From: Algoriphagus ratkowskyi
GTDB lineage: Bacteria > Bacteroidota > Bacteroidia > Cytophagales > Cyclobacteriaceae
Length of the DNA: 64,000 nt
NCBI RefSeq assembly: GCF_002150505.1
Contig: NZ_MSSV01000020.1
Span: 30,467-94,466, forward strand
Direction of reading: 5' to 3'
Shown: piece by piece, positions 35,101 to 43,531 of the stretch
Numbering within the stretch: the first letter of the stretch is position 1
How the letters are laid out: each line of letters opens with the position of its first letter
Made by a program: the position numbers and the translations under genes
Notes under the pieces: generated by a model
Databases searched by the model: none
What the model was told of the DNA's origin: nothing
The model's input: the letters and a program-made list of their open reading frames with translations, nothing else

Positions 35101-36438
35101 GGTTTGTACATGGATGTAGCTGAGCTTGCCAAACGGAGCGGTATAAAAATATTCAAATTTCTCAGATCCAGCGGGTAGGATGTTCACTCCTCCGTTAAAT
35201 AGACCAACCCAAAGATTTCCTTTAATGTCTTTTAAAATGGTTTTGACCATCTTACTAGCTAAGCCAACGTTTTGAATTGGATCGTAGCGGTAGTGCTCAA
35301 ATTGCTGTTGGGTAGGATTGACTTTGTTTAATCCTTCTCCAGAATACATCCCTAGCCAGATATTGTTATTTCTATCTTGGAAAGTGGTATAAACAGAGTT
35401 TCCCGTGAGACTATAAGGATCAGAAGGATTGTCCTCAAAATGACTGAGAACTTTGCCGTCTGTAGAAAGAACGTAAAGACCGCTTCCCAGCGTCCCAACC
35501 CAGATTTGGTTATTACCTACCGCACGGATACTGGTAATATTAAGGTTAAATTGACCGTGAGGAGTGGTAGAGGTTGCGAGATCAATATATCTGAAATTAT
35601 TCTCTTTGGTAGGACTTACCCATAGCCCGTTTTTTTCTGTTCCTAACCATAATTTCCCACTAGTATCTTCATAAAATGATTTCACTGATGTAATGTTTTG
35701 AGCGGTGGAGCCCAATTGAATAGGAAGAAATTTATTGTTTTCTGAATTGAAATAATATCCTCCACCATCTAAGGTGCCTACATATAGCTGCCCGCTTTTC
35801 CCCTGATAGACAGTCCATATTTTATCGTCTTTCAGGCTGGAATTTCCTTTATCAAAATGCTCAATTGTTAGGTTGTCGATGTAATTTGGAAGCGTTTTAA
35901 AATCCAACTTCGGAGAAGATACCTTATAAAGCCCTTCGCCAAGTGTGCCAATCCAGATGTTTCCAGATTGATCTAGAATTATAGAAGAAATTTTGGTCGA
36001 GGTGATTTTTGTTCCAGCGCCTTTCGCTCCACTGTAGGAATAAAACTTATCAGTTTGAGGATCGAAAATACTTACTCCTCCTCCTTCAGTTCCTACCCAT
36101 AAATGCCCGTGTCTGTCAGCTATAATTGCTCGAATTACATTGCTGGAAATGCTGTTAGAATCTGAGGGATTATGCAGAAAGGTTTGAAACTGAAATCCAT
36201 CAAACTTTGCCAAGCCATTATCGGTACCCATCCATAAATATCCTTTTTCATCTTGAAAAATAGCCAGCACTGAGTTTTGAGGAAGTCCATTTTTACTTGA
36301 AAAATGGGAGAATTTATAGTTGACAGAGATAGAGTCATTCTGACGTGCATAGCTTTCCGTCGGGCATAGGAAAAAAGCCTTGAGTACAAGTAAAAATATA
36401 AGGGGAAGGAATTTTCTACAGGTCTTAGTTAACCCCAT
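32194..36438 (-). CDS. Hybrid two-component sensor-regulator (HTCS) of the glycan locus
   Basis: The 1414-aa protein is the one-polypeptide regulator of Bacteroidota utilisation loci. It has a signal peptide, about 14 Reg_prop propeller repeats (GLPQNSVLAIFQD, GNLWVG-type units, residues 40-740) as periplasmic sensor, a Y_Y_Y domain (about 765-830), one membrane helix (about 838-862), a HisKA domain with H891 in FFTNISHELRTPLML, a HATPase domain, a receiver with phospho-acceptor D1214 in LVISDVMMPE, and a C-terminal AraC helix-turn-helix at about 1310-1410. It would bind a glycan breakdown product in the periplasm and switch on the susC operon. The motif at 36540-36570 upstream of its own gene may be a target. 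Confidence 0.95.
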   Translation of the reverse strand: MGLTKTCRKFLPLIFLLVLKAFFLCPTESYARQNDSISVNYKFSHFSSKNGLPQNSVLAIFQDEKGYLWMGTDNGLAKFDGFQFQTFLHNPSDSNSISSNVIRAIIADRHGHLWVGTEGGGVSIFDPQTDKFYSYSGAKGAGTKITSTKISSIILDQSGNIWIGTLGEGLYKVSSPKLDFKTLPNYIDNLTIEHFDKGNSSLKDDKIWTVYQGKSGQLYVGTLDGGGYYFNSENNKFLPIQLGSTAQNITSVKSFYEDTSGKLWLGTEKNGLWVSPTKENNFRYIDLATSTTPHGQFNLNITSIRAVGNNQIWVGTLGSGLYVLSTDGKVLSHFEDNPSDPYSLTGNSVYTTFQDRNNNIWLGMYSGEGLNKVNPTQQQFEHYRYDPIQNVGLASKMVKTILKDIKGNLWVGLFNGGVNILPAGSEKFEYFYTAPFGKLSYIHVQTIIQTRDEKIWVGTDGGGINVVTIETEEVNYIKTEPGNSESLSKNEVWALAEDSKGMIWVGMANGGGLNRLDRSSGKVKRYDSYPNAPSFDDIRTLLIDSKDNLWIGTYGGGLNKMNISTEDFEIFRNDPTNPNTLSNDIITSLLEDKNGNIWIGTSGGGLNRLNPRTSEINSMTVKDGLSSDNIKAILEDNSGQLWISTINGLSSLDIASGTFRNYTEEDGLQSNEFNLGSAFKDEHGKLYFGGTNGFNAFYPDKITPDPIPTQPVFTKLRVFNQEIHPGARLDNKVILNKNISYTKEIEFEYSQNNFEIEFSSLEFLGQNQIDFSYQLEGYDTDWINTTSARRFATYTNLPHGKYLFKVKALHENSLDSSPIAELHITILAPWHLTNWAFLLYAVLLLIVVYVYQKFIIWRIKLRNDLRFERLEKGKQEEINQLKLSFFTNISHELRTPLMLLNSPLEKLSLRQDLPDTVQKQLHSIHSNAKRLLRLINQLLDFRKQETGNLELQVEEVTIQPFLQQIFEAFEALAMDKKIKFQMKFDKNTPEKVWIDREQIQKVMFNLIYNAFKFTPEDGTITVLLESSDFIPPGKKESKPGILINVIDNGIGIPKENLAHVYESFYQIKREGQVYEAGTGIGLALSKSLVDLHFGVLDVSSENGLTTFNVYLQLGSSHFDEKNIHTSPQVEQVKELDLSLEDLKNPSSQPIQSKVYPINRPEMSDRKILVVEDNPELLELIMSNLEETFTVITATNGKEALLLIAEENPDLVISDVMMPEMDGIELCSKIKENINTSHLLVILLTAKSSHIHQLEGYESGADDYLVKPFQLDLLSLKVKNLLFTRSKFQSQFVQTPNLEPSRASYTSSDQKFLEAAMQTVEKNIDNTDFSVNDFVKELGLSRTLIFEKFKALSGLTPNDFIQTVRLKRAAQLMIDSDLKVAEISYSVGFSNPKYFSKCFLKQFGKTPSAYKKEVK

Positions 36439-36539
36439 TTAATTAATTTGATACAACTGTTTTGAAAGACGACTTGCTTTCTAGGGAACGCTACACTTTG
36501 ATAATTAATAGTCTTTTTTTCTGCTGAAATAGCGCATGT

Positions 36540-36570
36540 GGATGATTGATGCCCAAAAATCGGACTTTTG
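36540..36570 (+). promoter_or_regulatory. Candidate regulator site upstream of the HTCS gene
   Basis: This shares GGATGATTG, TG, CC, GGACT and TTG, in the same order and spacing, with 21830-21860. It lies about 100-130 bp from the start of the sensor-regulator gene, which reads the other way, and suggests autoregulation. Confidence 0.45.
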
Positions 36571-36758
36571 AAACCTATTTCTGAAAGGCAAGAAGCATAG
36601 ATTTGAACATTGGTAATATTGAATTATAGAGATGAAATAGATACGTTCCAAAAAGCCAAGTTGTTATCAAAATGGCTGAGGTATAGCTGAAGTCTATTTC
36701 AAATTTGAGTAAATATGCCGAATAGTAAAGGTTAGATAATTGGGTTTAAGACGAAAAA

Positions 36759-36791
36759 GAGTCGGGAATTACCGACTCCTTTTTTTTTTGA
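36759..36791 (+). terminator. Hairpin terminator with no known upstream gene
   Basis: GAGTCGG (36759-36765) pairs with CCGACTC (36772-36778), followed by an almost unbroken T-tract. It has intrinsic-terminator form on the plus strand, yet no plus-strand gene ends before it, so it may end a small RNA or a leftover transcript. Confidence 0.75.
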
Positions 36792-37044
36792 TCATGAAAT
36801 TACAATGATTTTCTTTCAGTCATATAGAAAAGGTGGAATGATCAAAACACAAAGTATTTTCAAGCCTTCAATTAGCTACATTGACACAGGGGATTTAGCT
36901 GGAAGTCTGTTAGTGGGTCATGACTGGTTTAGGTCTCATTAAATTCCTTCTTTTACTCGGCTAGTACCTGCTGAATGTGCTAATTATGTTCCTTGGGCAT
37001 AATTTTGTATGAAATTTATCCTCCACCAGTTCATGTATATATAA

Positions 37045-38325
37045 GTGAAGCTTTATCTCCCCTTAGTATATTTCTTACTACTCATTTTTACCCAGAGCCT
37101 CTGTGCCCAAGATCATTTCGAGCTGAAATGGGATCAGATTGCAACACTTCCAGCGATAGACGGGAAGGAGTCTCTTGGATTTGCTGGTATGTATGCAGGT
37201 GAGCATAAGGGCGTAATCATTATGGCGGGCGGAGCAAATTTTCCTGATGGATTGCCTTGGGAAGGAGGAGTAAAACGCTGGTGGGACAAAATTTATGTAC
37301 TGCAAACAAAAGGAGATGGGTTCGAATGGAATTCTAAAGTAAGAGGTCTCTTGCCTGAGAACCTTGGTTATGGAGCTGCTGTTTCTACGCCTGATGGTCT
37401 GTTACTTATTGGTGGAGAAAATGCTTCAGGCCCCAAAAAATCAGTTTATCTCTTGTCTTGGAATTCTTCGAGTGAGGAGGTAGAAGTGACTAATTTCCCG
37501 GATTTACCCATTCCTTTATCACATAGCAGTGCAGCTATAATAGGAAGTAAAGTATATCTAGCTGGTGGTGAATCAAGCCACACGAGCGGAGACTTTTGGG
37601 CACTAGAATTGAAAGATTCTCCGCCTATCTGGGAGCCGCTTCCATCTTGGCCAGGTCCAGCCCGCTCCAATGCTGCCTTGATAGCCCAAAGCAATGGATC
37701 CGAGGAAAAATTGTATTTGATAGGTGGTAGAAAGAAAACAGACTCAGGTGTAAGTGATTTATTTTCTGATGTGTATTCCTATGACCCATACGGAAGTAGC
37801 TGGAGCATTGAAGAAAATATTTTAGATTCAGCTGGACATAAGATCACTTTATCAGCATTTGCAGCGGCTGCAGTTGGTTCTTCCCATATTTTGGTCTTTG
37901 GAGGCGTGAAGGGTGAAAATTTTAGCTGGTTGGAAGAAACTGCCGGTAAACTTTCCAGTAGCAGTCTAGACTCGTTGCTGCGAGAAGAACTAATTTCAGA
38001 GCGAAATCAACTCTTGAATAATCATCCTGGTTTTAGCAAACAGGTGTTAGCTTATCATACAATCACGAAGACTTGGACCACTCTCGAACAGCTACCATTT
38101 AATTCACCCGTTAATACGATGGCTGTTGCGTTTGGAGACGCTATTTTGCTCCCTTCTGGAGAAATCTTTCCAGGTGTCAGATCTCCACAGATCCAAAGAT
38201 TAACCATAGCCAATATTCAAGGTTTTGGGACTTTGAACTACCTTGTATTAATAGGCGCGCTTAGCATTGTGATTGTGATAGGAGTTATTATTTCCAAAAA
38301 GTATTTCAATGCCAGTACATCTTAA
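37045..38325 (+). CDS. nanM: NanM-like N-acetylneuraminate epimerase (kelch propeller)
   Basis: The 426-aa protein begins at a GTG with a signal peptide (MKLYLPLVYFLLLIFTQSLCAQ). It has kelch repeats (IIMAGGANFPDG, LLIGGENA, VYLAGGESS, LYLIGGRKK, ILVFGGVKG). This pattern fits the cyclically permuted mutarotase/NanM family, which interconverts alpha- and beta-sialic acid outside the cytoplasm. A C-terminal membrane helix (LVLIGALSIVIVIGVIIS) suggests membrane anchoring. It stands immediately before the sialidase gene, so the two would feed one sialic acid pathway. Confidence 0.8.
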   Translation: MKLYLPLVYFLLLIFTQSLCAQDHFELKWDQIATLPAIDGKESLGFAGMYAGEHKGVIIMAGGANFPDGLPWEGGVKRWWDKIYVLQTKGDGFEWNSKVRGLLPENLGYGAAVSTPDGLLLIGGENASGPKKSVYLLSWNSSSEEVEVTNFPDLPIPLSHSSAAIIGSKVYLAGGESSHTSGDFWALELKDSPPIWEPLPSWPGPARSNAALIAQSNGSEEKLYLIGGRKKTDSGVSDLFSDVYSYDPYGSSWSIEENILDSAGHKITLSAFAAAAVGSSHILVFGGVKGENFSWLEETAGKLSSSSLDSLLREELISERNQLLNNHPGFSKQVLAYHTITKTWTTLEQLPFNSPVNTMAVAFGDAILLPSGEIFPGVRSPQIQRLTIANIQGFGTLNYLVLIGALSIVIVIGVIISKKYFNASTS

Positions 38326-38357
38326 GGATAAGAAGAAATAGAAGAATATATACCCTC

Positions 38358-39893
38358 ATGAAAAAGTTAAATACTAGAATTTTGAGCAAGTCCTTGCTTA
38401 CACTCGTGTTCCTCTTCGGTTTGATTGTCAATGTGATGTCGGCTGAAGTTACGCCTCTGTTTGTCTCCAAGAACATCCCCTTGCTTCAAGGGAAATATAC
38501 TAAGGTAGGGGAGATCCAACTGGATTCTTCGATGTACAGTCAGGTAACCAAGATTCAGATTTCTCTTCTGTCCACCTATCCTTTGGCAGGACTTCGGGTG
38601 ATGGGACAAGTAGCCGAGTCAGACCCAATGATTTTGGCTGAAAAGCATTCTCCGTCAAGTGCTGAGAACCTTACTTTGAAAAGTAATTTGCCTGATCTAG
38701 ACAAAATGTGGTTGGAAATTCAGCCTCAAGCAGCGCATGAACTATTGGACAAAATCCAAGTGAAAGTACCAGAGCTTTCGTTGGGGAAAAAGAAAGTAGT
38801 GCTATCCCAAGGTGCCGGAAATCCCACGTTTAGAATTGCACATGAGCTCAGAAATTATGGGATGGATGGAGTGAATTCTTACCGTATTCCTGGATTAGTC
38901 ACTACGCCAAAAGGCACGTTGCTGGCGGTGTACGACATTCGGCACAATAGCTCTGTGGACATGCAAGGTGATATAGATGTGGGTCTAAGCAGATCTACCG
39001 ATCAAGGTAAAACTTGGAGTAAGATGAGCACCATCATTGATATGGGGACCTATGGCGGATTACCAGAAGATCAGAATGGGGTAGGCGACCCGGCAGTTTT
39101 GGTGGATCCAGAAACTGGCCATATTTGGGTCATAGCTCTTTGGGCACATGGCAAACCAGGTGAGATGATCTGGAATAGCTCCCGGCCTGGGCTTACTCCA
39201 GCCGAGACGGGTCAGTTGGTGCTAGTCAAATCAGAAGATGATGGCCTGACTTGGTCTGAACCCGTGAATATAACTTCCCAGATGAAGGAGCCGAAGTGGA
39301 ATTTATTTTTCAATGGCCCAGGGAAAGGCATAGTGATGGAAGACGGTACGCTCGTATTTCCTGCTCAATACAAAGATGAAGAGGGTATGCCGTACAGTAC
39401 GATCATTTCCAGTACCGACAAAGGCAAGACTTGGAAAGTAGGAACAGGAGCCAAAAGCAATACCACCGAAGCCCAAGTTGTGGAGCTATCTGATCACTCG
39501 CTGATGCTGAATATGCGTGACAACCGTGGAGGTTCGCGTTCTGTATCCGTCAGCAACGATCTAGGTCAAACTTGGACTGAGCATTCTAGCTCTCGTTCTG
39601 CATTGATAGAGCCAGTTTGCATGGCAAGTATCATCACCCATCCCAGTAAGGATTTGCTTCTTTTCTCCAATCCTGCAGCTACAGACGGTCGCTATAATAT
39701 GACTATCAAAATAAGTGAGGACGAGGGAAAAAGCTGGAGCGACACAAACCAAGTATTGCTAGATCAAGGGCAGGGATGGGGATATTCCTGTCTTACTATG
39801 GTAGATGAGGAATTGGTAGGGATTCTCTATGAAAGCTCTGTAGCCAATATGACTTTCCAGTTGGTGAAGCTGGAGGATTTGATAGGGAAATAG
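38358..39893 (+). CDS. nanH: Sialidase (GH33, exo-alpha-sialidase)
   Basis: The 511-aa secreted enzyme has a signal peptide (to about residue 29, VMSAE) and an N-terminal beta-sandwich (about 30-150) as in BNR-associated domains, then the six-bladed catalytic propeller. The active-site arginine motif is YRIPGLV. Five Asp-boxes are seen, for example STDQGKTW, SEDDGLTW, STDKGKTW, SNDLGQTW and SEDEGKSW. The candidate nucleophile Tyr is in GWGYSCL near the end. It removes terminal sialic acid from host-type glycans, probably before the hexosaminidases act. It follows nanM by 32 bp. Confidence 0.9.
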   Translation: MKKLNTRILSKSLLTLVFLFGLIVNVMSAEVTPLFVSKNIPLLQGKYTKVGEIQLDSSMYSQVTKIQISLLSTYPLAGLRVMGQVAESDPMILAEKHSPSSAENLTLKSNLPDLDKMWLEIQPQAAHELLDKIQVKVPELSLGKKKVVLSQGAGNPTFRIAHELRNYGMDGVNSYRIPGLVTTPKGTLLAVYDIRHNSSVDMQGDIDVGLSRSTDQGKTWSKMSTIIDMGTYGGLPEDQNGVGDPAVLVDPETGHIWVIALWAHGKPGEMIWNSSRPGLTPAETGQLVLVKSEDDGLTWSEPVNITSQMKEPKWNLFFNGPGKGIVMEDGTLVFPAQYKDEEGMPYSTIISSTDKGKTWKVGTGAKSNTTEAQVVELSDHSLMLNMRDNRGGSRSVSVSNDLGQTWTEHSSSRSALIEPVCMASIITHPSKDLLLFSNPAATDGRYNMTIKISEDEGKSWSDTNQVLLDQGQGWGYSCLTMVDEELVGILYESSVANMTFQLVKLEDLIGK

Positions 39894-39974
39894 TGAAGGC
39901 AACTTCATGAATATTTAGTAAACGCTTAATCAGTTAGGAGATAAAGCGAAGAGATTATAAACATAACTGATATA

Positions 39975-41231
39975 ATGAATAACATAATTAAAAAATCGGG
40001 GCTAGGTCTTATTTGCTTAGGAGCTATGCTTTTGGGAGGAAATGCTTTTGCGCAGCGACCTCAGACGCCAATTATGGGTTGGGCAAGTTGGAATGCCTAT
40101 CGTGCGGAGATCAGTGAGGATATCATCAAATCCCAAGCAGATGCCTTGGTCGAACTTGGCCTCGACAAAGTTGGCTACACATATCTCAATATAGACGATG
40201 GGTACTTTGGAGGTCGTGATGCAGAAGGGAATTTGATTTCACACCCTACAAAATTTCCGTCCGGCATGAAAAGCATCGTTGATTACATCCATCAGAAAGG
40301 TCTGAAGGCAGGCACATATACTGATGCAGGTCTGAATTCCTGCGCTTCCTACTGGGATCGGGATTTTATAGGAGTTGGTATCGGGCTTTATGGAAACGAG
40401 CGACGTGATCTTACCTTGATGCTTCAAGACTGGGGTTTTGACTTTATCAAAGTGGACTGGTGTGGAGGAGATTGGATGGGATTGGATGAGCAAATTCGCT
40501 ATACGGAAATTGGTTCTATTATCCGGGAATTGAATCCAAGTGTAGTATATAATGTCTGCAGATGGCAGTTCCCAGGCAAGTGGGTACTTGGAGTAGCAGA
40601 CTCTTGGCGCGTGTCACCAGACATTGCAGAGAGTTTTGGTTCTGTCATGTCTATAGTTGATAGTAATGTGGATTTGTGGAAATATTCCGGGCCAGGCCAT
40701 GTAAATGATATGGATATTCTTCAGGTAGGCAGAGGAATGAGTTTCGAGGAGGACAAGACCCATTTCTCCATGTGGTGCAAGCTGAATTCTCCTCTGATCG
40801 CTGGAAATGACCTATTAACCATGACTGAGGAGACGCTTTTCATTCTGAAAAATGAAGAATTGATCGCACTAAACCAAGATCCTATGGTCTATCAAGCTAG
40901 AAAACTAGCGGATGATGGTGATCTTGAACTTTGGGCGAAGCCCCTTAAATCCACCATTAGCGGAGAGGTTGCAATTGTCTTATTAAATAGATCCGATAAG
41001 GAAGCTTCAATGTCCTTTGATTTAAAAGAGGTTGGTATCTCAGCCACTGATGGCTATACTTTCCGAGATCTTTGGTCCAAGCAAGACCACCCTAGTTCTA
41101 CTGACGAAACTCGCTCATTCGACATTCCTGCACATGGAGTTGTCGTGCTGAAGGCCACAGGTAAAAATCTAATTAACAACGTCTTTCAATTTGAGAAAGA
41201 TCATAAGATGGTCAATAACCCAAGGAAATGA
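39975..41231 (+). CDS. GH27 alpha-galactosidase / alpha-N-acetylgalactosaminidase
   Basis: The 418-aa enzyme has a signal peptide (to residue 26, NAFAQ), then the GH27 barrel beginning PIMGWASWNAY. The nucleophile is D161 in IKVDWCGG and the acid/base is D216 in SWRVSPDI. The C-terminal 90 residues form the usual beta-sandwich. GH27 includes alpha-galactosidases and alpha-N-acetylgalactosaminidases. The choice cannot be made from motifs alone, although the surroundings favour alpha-GalNAc or alpha-Gal ends of animal glycans. Confidence 0.9.
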   Translation: MNNIIKKSGLGLICLGAMLLGGNAFAQRPQTPIMGWASWNAYRAEISEDIIKSQADALVELGLDKVGYTYLNIDDGYFGGRDAEGNLISHPTKFPSGMKSIVDYIHQKGLKAGTYTDAGLNSCASYWDRDFIGVGIGLYGNERRDLTLMLQDWGFDFIKVDWCGGDWMGLDEQIRYTEIGSIIRELNPSVVYNVCRWQFPGKWVLGVADSWRVSPDIAESFGSVMSIVDSNVDLWKYSGPGHVNDMDILQVGRGMSFEEDKTHFSMWCKLNSPLIAGNDLLTMTEETLFILKNEELIALNQDPMVYQARKLADDGDLELWAKPLKSTISGEVAIVLLNRSDKEASMSFDLKEVGISATDGYTFRDLWSKQDHPSSTDETRSFDIPAHGVVVLKATGKNLINNVFQFEKDHKMVNNPRK

Positions 41232-41294
41232 GTGGGGGCTTATTTAATCAGTTTTGACAGCTCTTTTGTTGAGACACTAAAACCTAAGCAGTAC

Positions 41295-41328
41295 AGAAGC
41301 CTTGATTCGAAAGAGTTGAGGCTTTTCT
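41295..41328 (+). terminator. Terminator after the GH27 gene
   Basis: AAGCCT (41297-41302) pairs with AGGCTT (41319-41324) and adjacent A/T bases, followed by a T-rich run. It lies 65 bp after the gene. Confidence 0.6.
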
Positions 41329-41575
41329 ATGTCTCATTTTAAAGGCTAATAAATCTGAGTTGGAGTAGACCAATATTTTTTTTGAGGAATGAGGGGTGGA
41401 AAGACTGGGATAAAAGTTGAAATATAAAGCGGTAGGTGCCGAATGAGAACTTGAAACATCTCGATAGCCATCAAGGACTACTGCGCTTTAATTTATTCCT
41501 TTTTACTAAGCTTGAATCTGATTTCACTGTGCCCTCCTTTGAGCCTCTTCGGCCTTAGCTGTTACCCTTAAAACA

Positions 41576-41668
41576 AAAAAAACCTGACACTTTCGAGTTA
41601 AGGCTCAGTTTGCTCCTCCTCTAGGACTTGTCCTGATAACTATCGCGGACTAGAACCCTCTGAATGTT
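41576..41668. repeat. Partial, disrupted copy of the tRNA-Asn 3' end and its terminator
   Basis: The A-run plus CCTGACACTTTCG at 41576-41595 repeats 41692-41711, and the 22-bp tttgctcctcctctaggacttg at 41609-41630 repeats 41720-41741. After that, 41631-41650 (TCCTGATAACTATCGCGGAC, an imperfect palindrome) interrupts, then CCCTCTGA at 41657-41664 resumes the tRNA sequence. This is the form left by an old attachment-site recombination or a repeat insertion. Confidence 0.65.
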
Positions 41669-41691
41669 TCTGGAATTTTAGGACTGGACAT

Positions 41692-41720
41692 AAAAAAACC
41701 TGACACTTTCGTATCAGGTT
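41692..41720 (-). terminator. Terminator of tRNA-Asn
   Basis: AACCTGA (41697-41703) pairs with TCAGGTT (41714-41720). On the minus strand the stem is followed by a run of T. Confidence 0.75.
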
Positions 41721-41723
41721 TTG

Positions 41724-41797
41724 CTCCTCCTCTAGGACTTGAACCTAGGACCCTCTGATTAACAGTCAGATGCTCTAACCAACTGAGCTAAGGAGGA
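41724..41797 (-). tRNA. tRNA-Asn (anticodon GUU)
   Basis: A 74-nt gene without encoded CCA. The acceptor TCCTCCT pairs with AGGAGGA, followed by the discriminator G usual for Asn. The anticodon stem TCTGA/TCAGA frames the loop CTGTTAA with anticodon GTT. D-loop GCTCAGTTGGTTAGAGC and T-loop GGTTCAAGTCC are present. A decayed copy of its 3' end lies about 110 bp further along. Confidence 0.97.
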
Positions 41798-42055
41798 ATT
41801 TTGTTCTTCTTTCGGAGCTTGTTCCGAATTGGTGATGCAAATGTAGGAGGCTATTCCATTTATTCCAAACTGTATTCAGTAAAAAACTGTGATATTATTG
41901 AGTTGTGATCGGTTTTGCTTCACTTTCAGAGACTTAATTTTTATCTTTTTTACTAAAAAAACTATTCTACTTACTAATGAATACCAGTTTTTCAAAACCC
42001 AGTAAGATTTGTACCTTGAAACACTGACAAGATTTTCCCCACTAACTCACTATTC

Positions 42056-43345
42056 ATGCGAAACCCAATTAACAGACGCGACTTTGTTCGTTATTCTGCA
42101 CTCTCAGCTTTAGGATTACAGTTTCTTCCGTTCCAAGGCCTCAGAGCCGCTCCTTCAGATCGTATTCGTGTGGCACATATTGGCTTGGGAGGAATGGGGC
42201 TGAACCACATGAATTGGTTTGCCAATCTGCCGGATGTGGAGATAGTAGCACTTTGTGATGTGGATGATGATCATGCCAAAGAAGCTTTAGCGAAACTAAA
42301 AAAAATCCATCCAGATACAAAAGCAGAGCTTTATTCTGATTTCCGTCATGTGCTGGATAGGCAAGATGTGGATGCAATTACGATTGCCACGCCGGATCAT
42401 TGGCATGCACAGATTACTATTCTCGCTTTTCAGGCTGGTAAGGATGTTTACAGTGAAAAGCCACTTTCTTATTCACAGCACGAAGGCAAACTGATGCTGG
42501 ATGCGCAAAAGGAAACTTCTCAGGTTTTTCAGTTAGGGAATCAAATTCATGCTGGGGATAATTACCATCGAGTAGCCGAAATCATCCAGTCTGGCGTGCT
42601 AGGAAAGATCAAAACTGTTCGACTGTGGAGAACTGGAGAGCCGCCTGTAATTCCTTCTTTAACGTATCAGGCGCCTCATTCCAATCTGAATTGGGATATG
42701 TGGCTTGGCCCAGCGCCATTTTCAGAATATGCTCCAGAGAAGTGTCATTTCAATTACCGTTATTTTATGGAATATTCCGGAGGAGTGTTTCAGGATTTCT
42801 GGTGCCATATCGCAGATATCGTCTGGTGGTCAATAAACCCTTCTGGCTTAAAGAGTATAAGTGCAAATGGAGAGCGATCGGAAGGAGTAGGGGATACTCC
42901 AAAGTGGATTGATGTAGATTTCAAATTCAAAAAACTCGATCTTCATTGGACATCCACACCTCCAGATGTTCCTGGCGCATCTGGGATGGGTATTGGAGCC
43001 TATTTTGAAGGTAGTAAGGGCACATTGATTTGTGATTATTCTCGGCGAGAAATTAGAATAGATGGTAAGGTCATGGAGGATATTCCTGAAATACTAAAGT
43101 CTATCATTCGCTCTCCTGGCCATCAGCAAAACTTCATCGATGCCGTAAAAGCCAGAACACAGCCAGAATCATATTTAGAATATGCACGCAATATGACCAT
43201 GCCAATGCATTTGGCACTTATCTCTTTCCAGCTAGAAGAGAAACTAAAGTGGAACGCTAAGACTGAGCAGTTCAAAAACAATGATGCAGCAAATGAACTG
43301 TTATTCAGACCATATCGCGATAAATGGAATTTGATCGGCGCTTGA
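42056..43345 (+). CDS. TAT-exported Gfo/Idh/MocA oxidoreductase
   Basis: The 429-aa protein starts with a twin-arginine signal (NRRDFVRYSALSALG), so it should be folded with its cofactor and exported. The Rossmann loop is HIGLGGMG and the family signature is YSEKPLSYS. The remainder (HWHAQIT, GNQIHAG) follows the standard oxidoreductase core. Typical substrates are sugars or sugar-like compounds with NAD(P) bound tightly. Some Gfo/Idh/MocA members are GH109 glycosidases, but I see no feature that requires it. It stands alone after the tRNA. Confidence 0.85.
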   Translation: MRNPINRRDFVRYSALSALGLQFLPFQGLRAAPSDRIRVAHIGLGGMGLNHMNWFANLPDVEIVALCDVDDDHAKEALAKLKKIHPDTKAELYSDFRHVLDRQDVDAITIATPDHWHAQITILAFQAGKDVYSEKPLSYSQHEGKLMLDAQKETSQVFQLGNQIHAGDNYHRVAEIIQSGVLGKIKTVRLWRTGEPPVIPSLTYQAPHSNLNWDMWLGPAPFSEYAPEKCHFNYRYFMEYSGGVFQDFWCHIADIVWWSINPSGLKSISANGERSEGVGDTPKWIDVDFKFKKLDLHWTSTPPDVPGASGMGIGAYFEGSKGTLICDYSRREIRIDGKVMEDIPEILKSIIRSPGHQQNFIDAVKARTQPESYLEYARNMTMPMHLALISFQLEEKLKWNAKTEQFKNNDAANELLFRPYRDKWNLIGA

Positions 43346-43531
43346 TGTTAGATATAATGATATATATGCTTTTCTTCCAGTACCGATAAAAGCGATTTAA
43401 AATAAGATCAAATCTAGTATTGAGGACGCTTCGGTCTTCCAGCCAGTTGAAAAAAGGGAATATTGCAACTGACATGATGGTTCTTAATCAGATAAAATTG
43501 ATACATAATCAAGAAAATAAACCTACTACTA

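Larger units (their letters stand above)
36439..37044. other. Divergent intergenic region of regulator and nanM-like gene
   Basis: The 606-bp gap holds the candidate regulator site at 36540-36570 and a strong hairpin with T-tract at 36759-36791. No credible protein gene is visible, and the hairpin's transcript is unknown. Confidence 0.5.
41232..42055. other. Region with tRNA-Asn and a decayed partial copy of it
   Basis: This gap holds a terminator for the GH27 gene, a partial duplicate of the tRNA-Asn 3' end with its leader A-run, the tRNA terminator and the tRNA, each listed separately. The remaining 42000-42055 is the 5' region of the oxidoreductase gene. Confidence 0.6.

Noticed and set aside
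42056..43345. Calling the Gfo/Idh/MocA protein a GH109 glycosidase of the locus
   Set aside because: Tempting beside GH27, but separated by a tRNA, and no feature distinguishes it from ordinary TAT-exported oxidoreductases.
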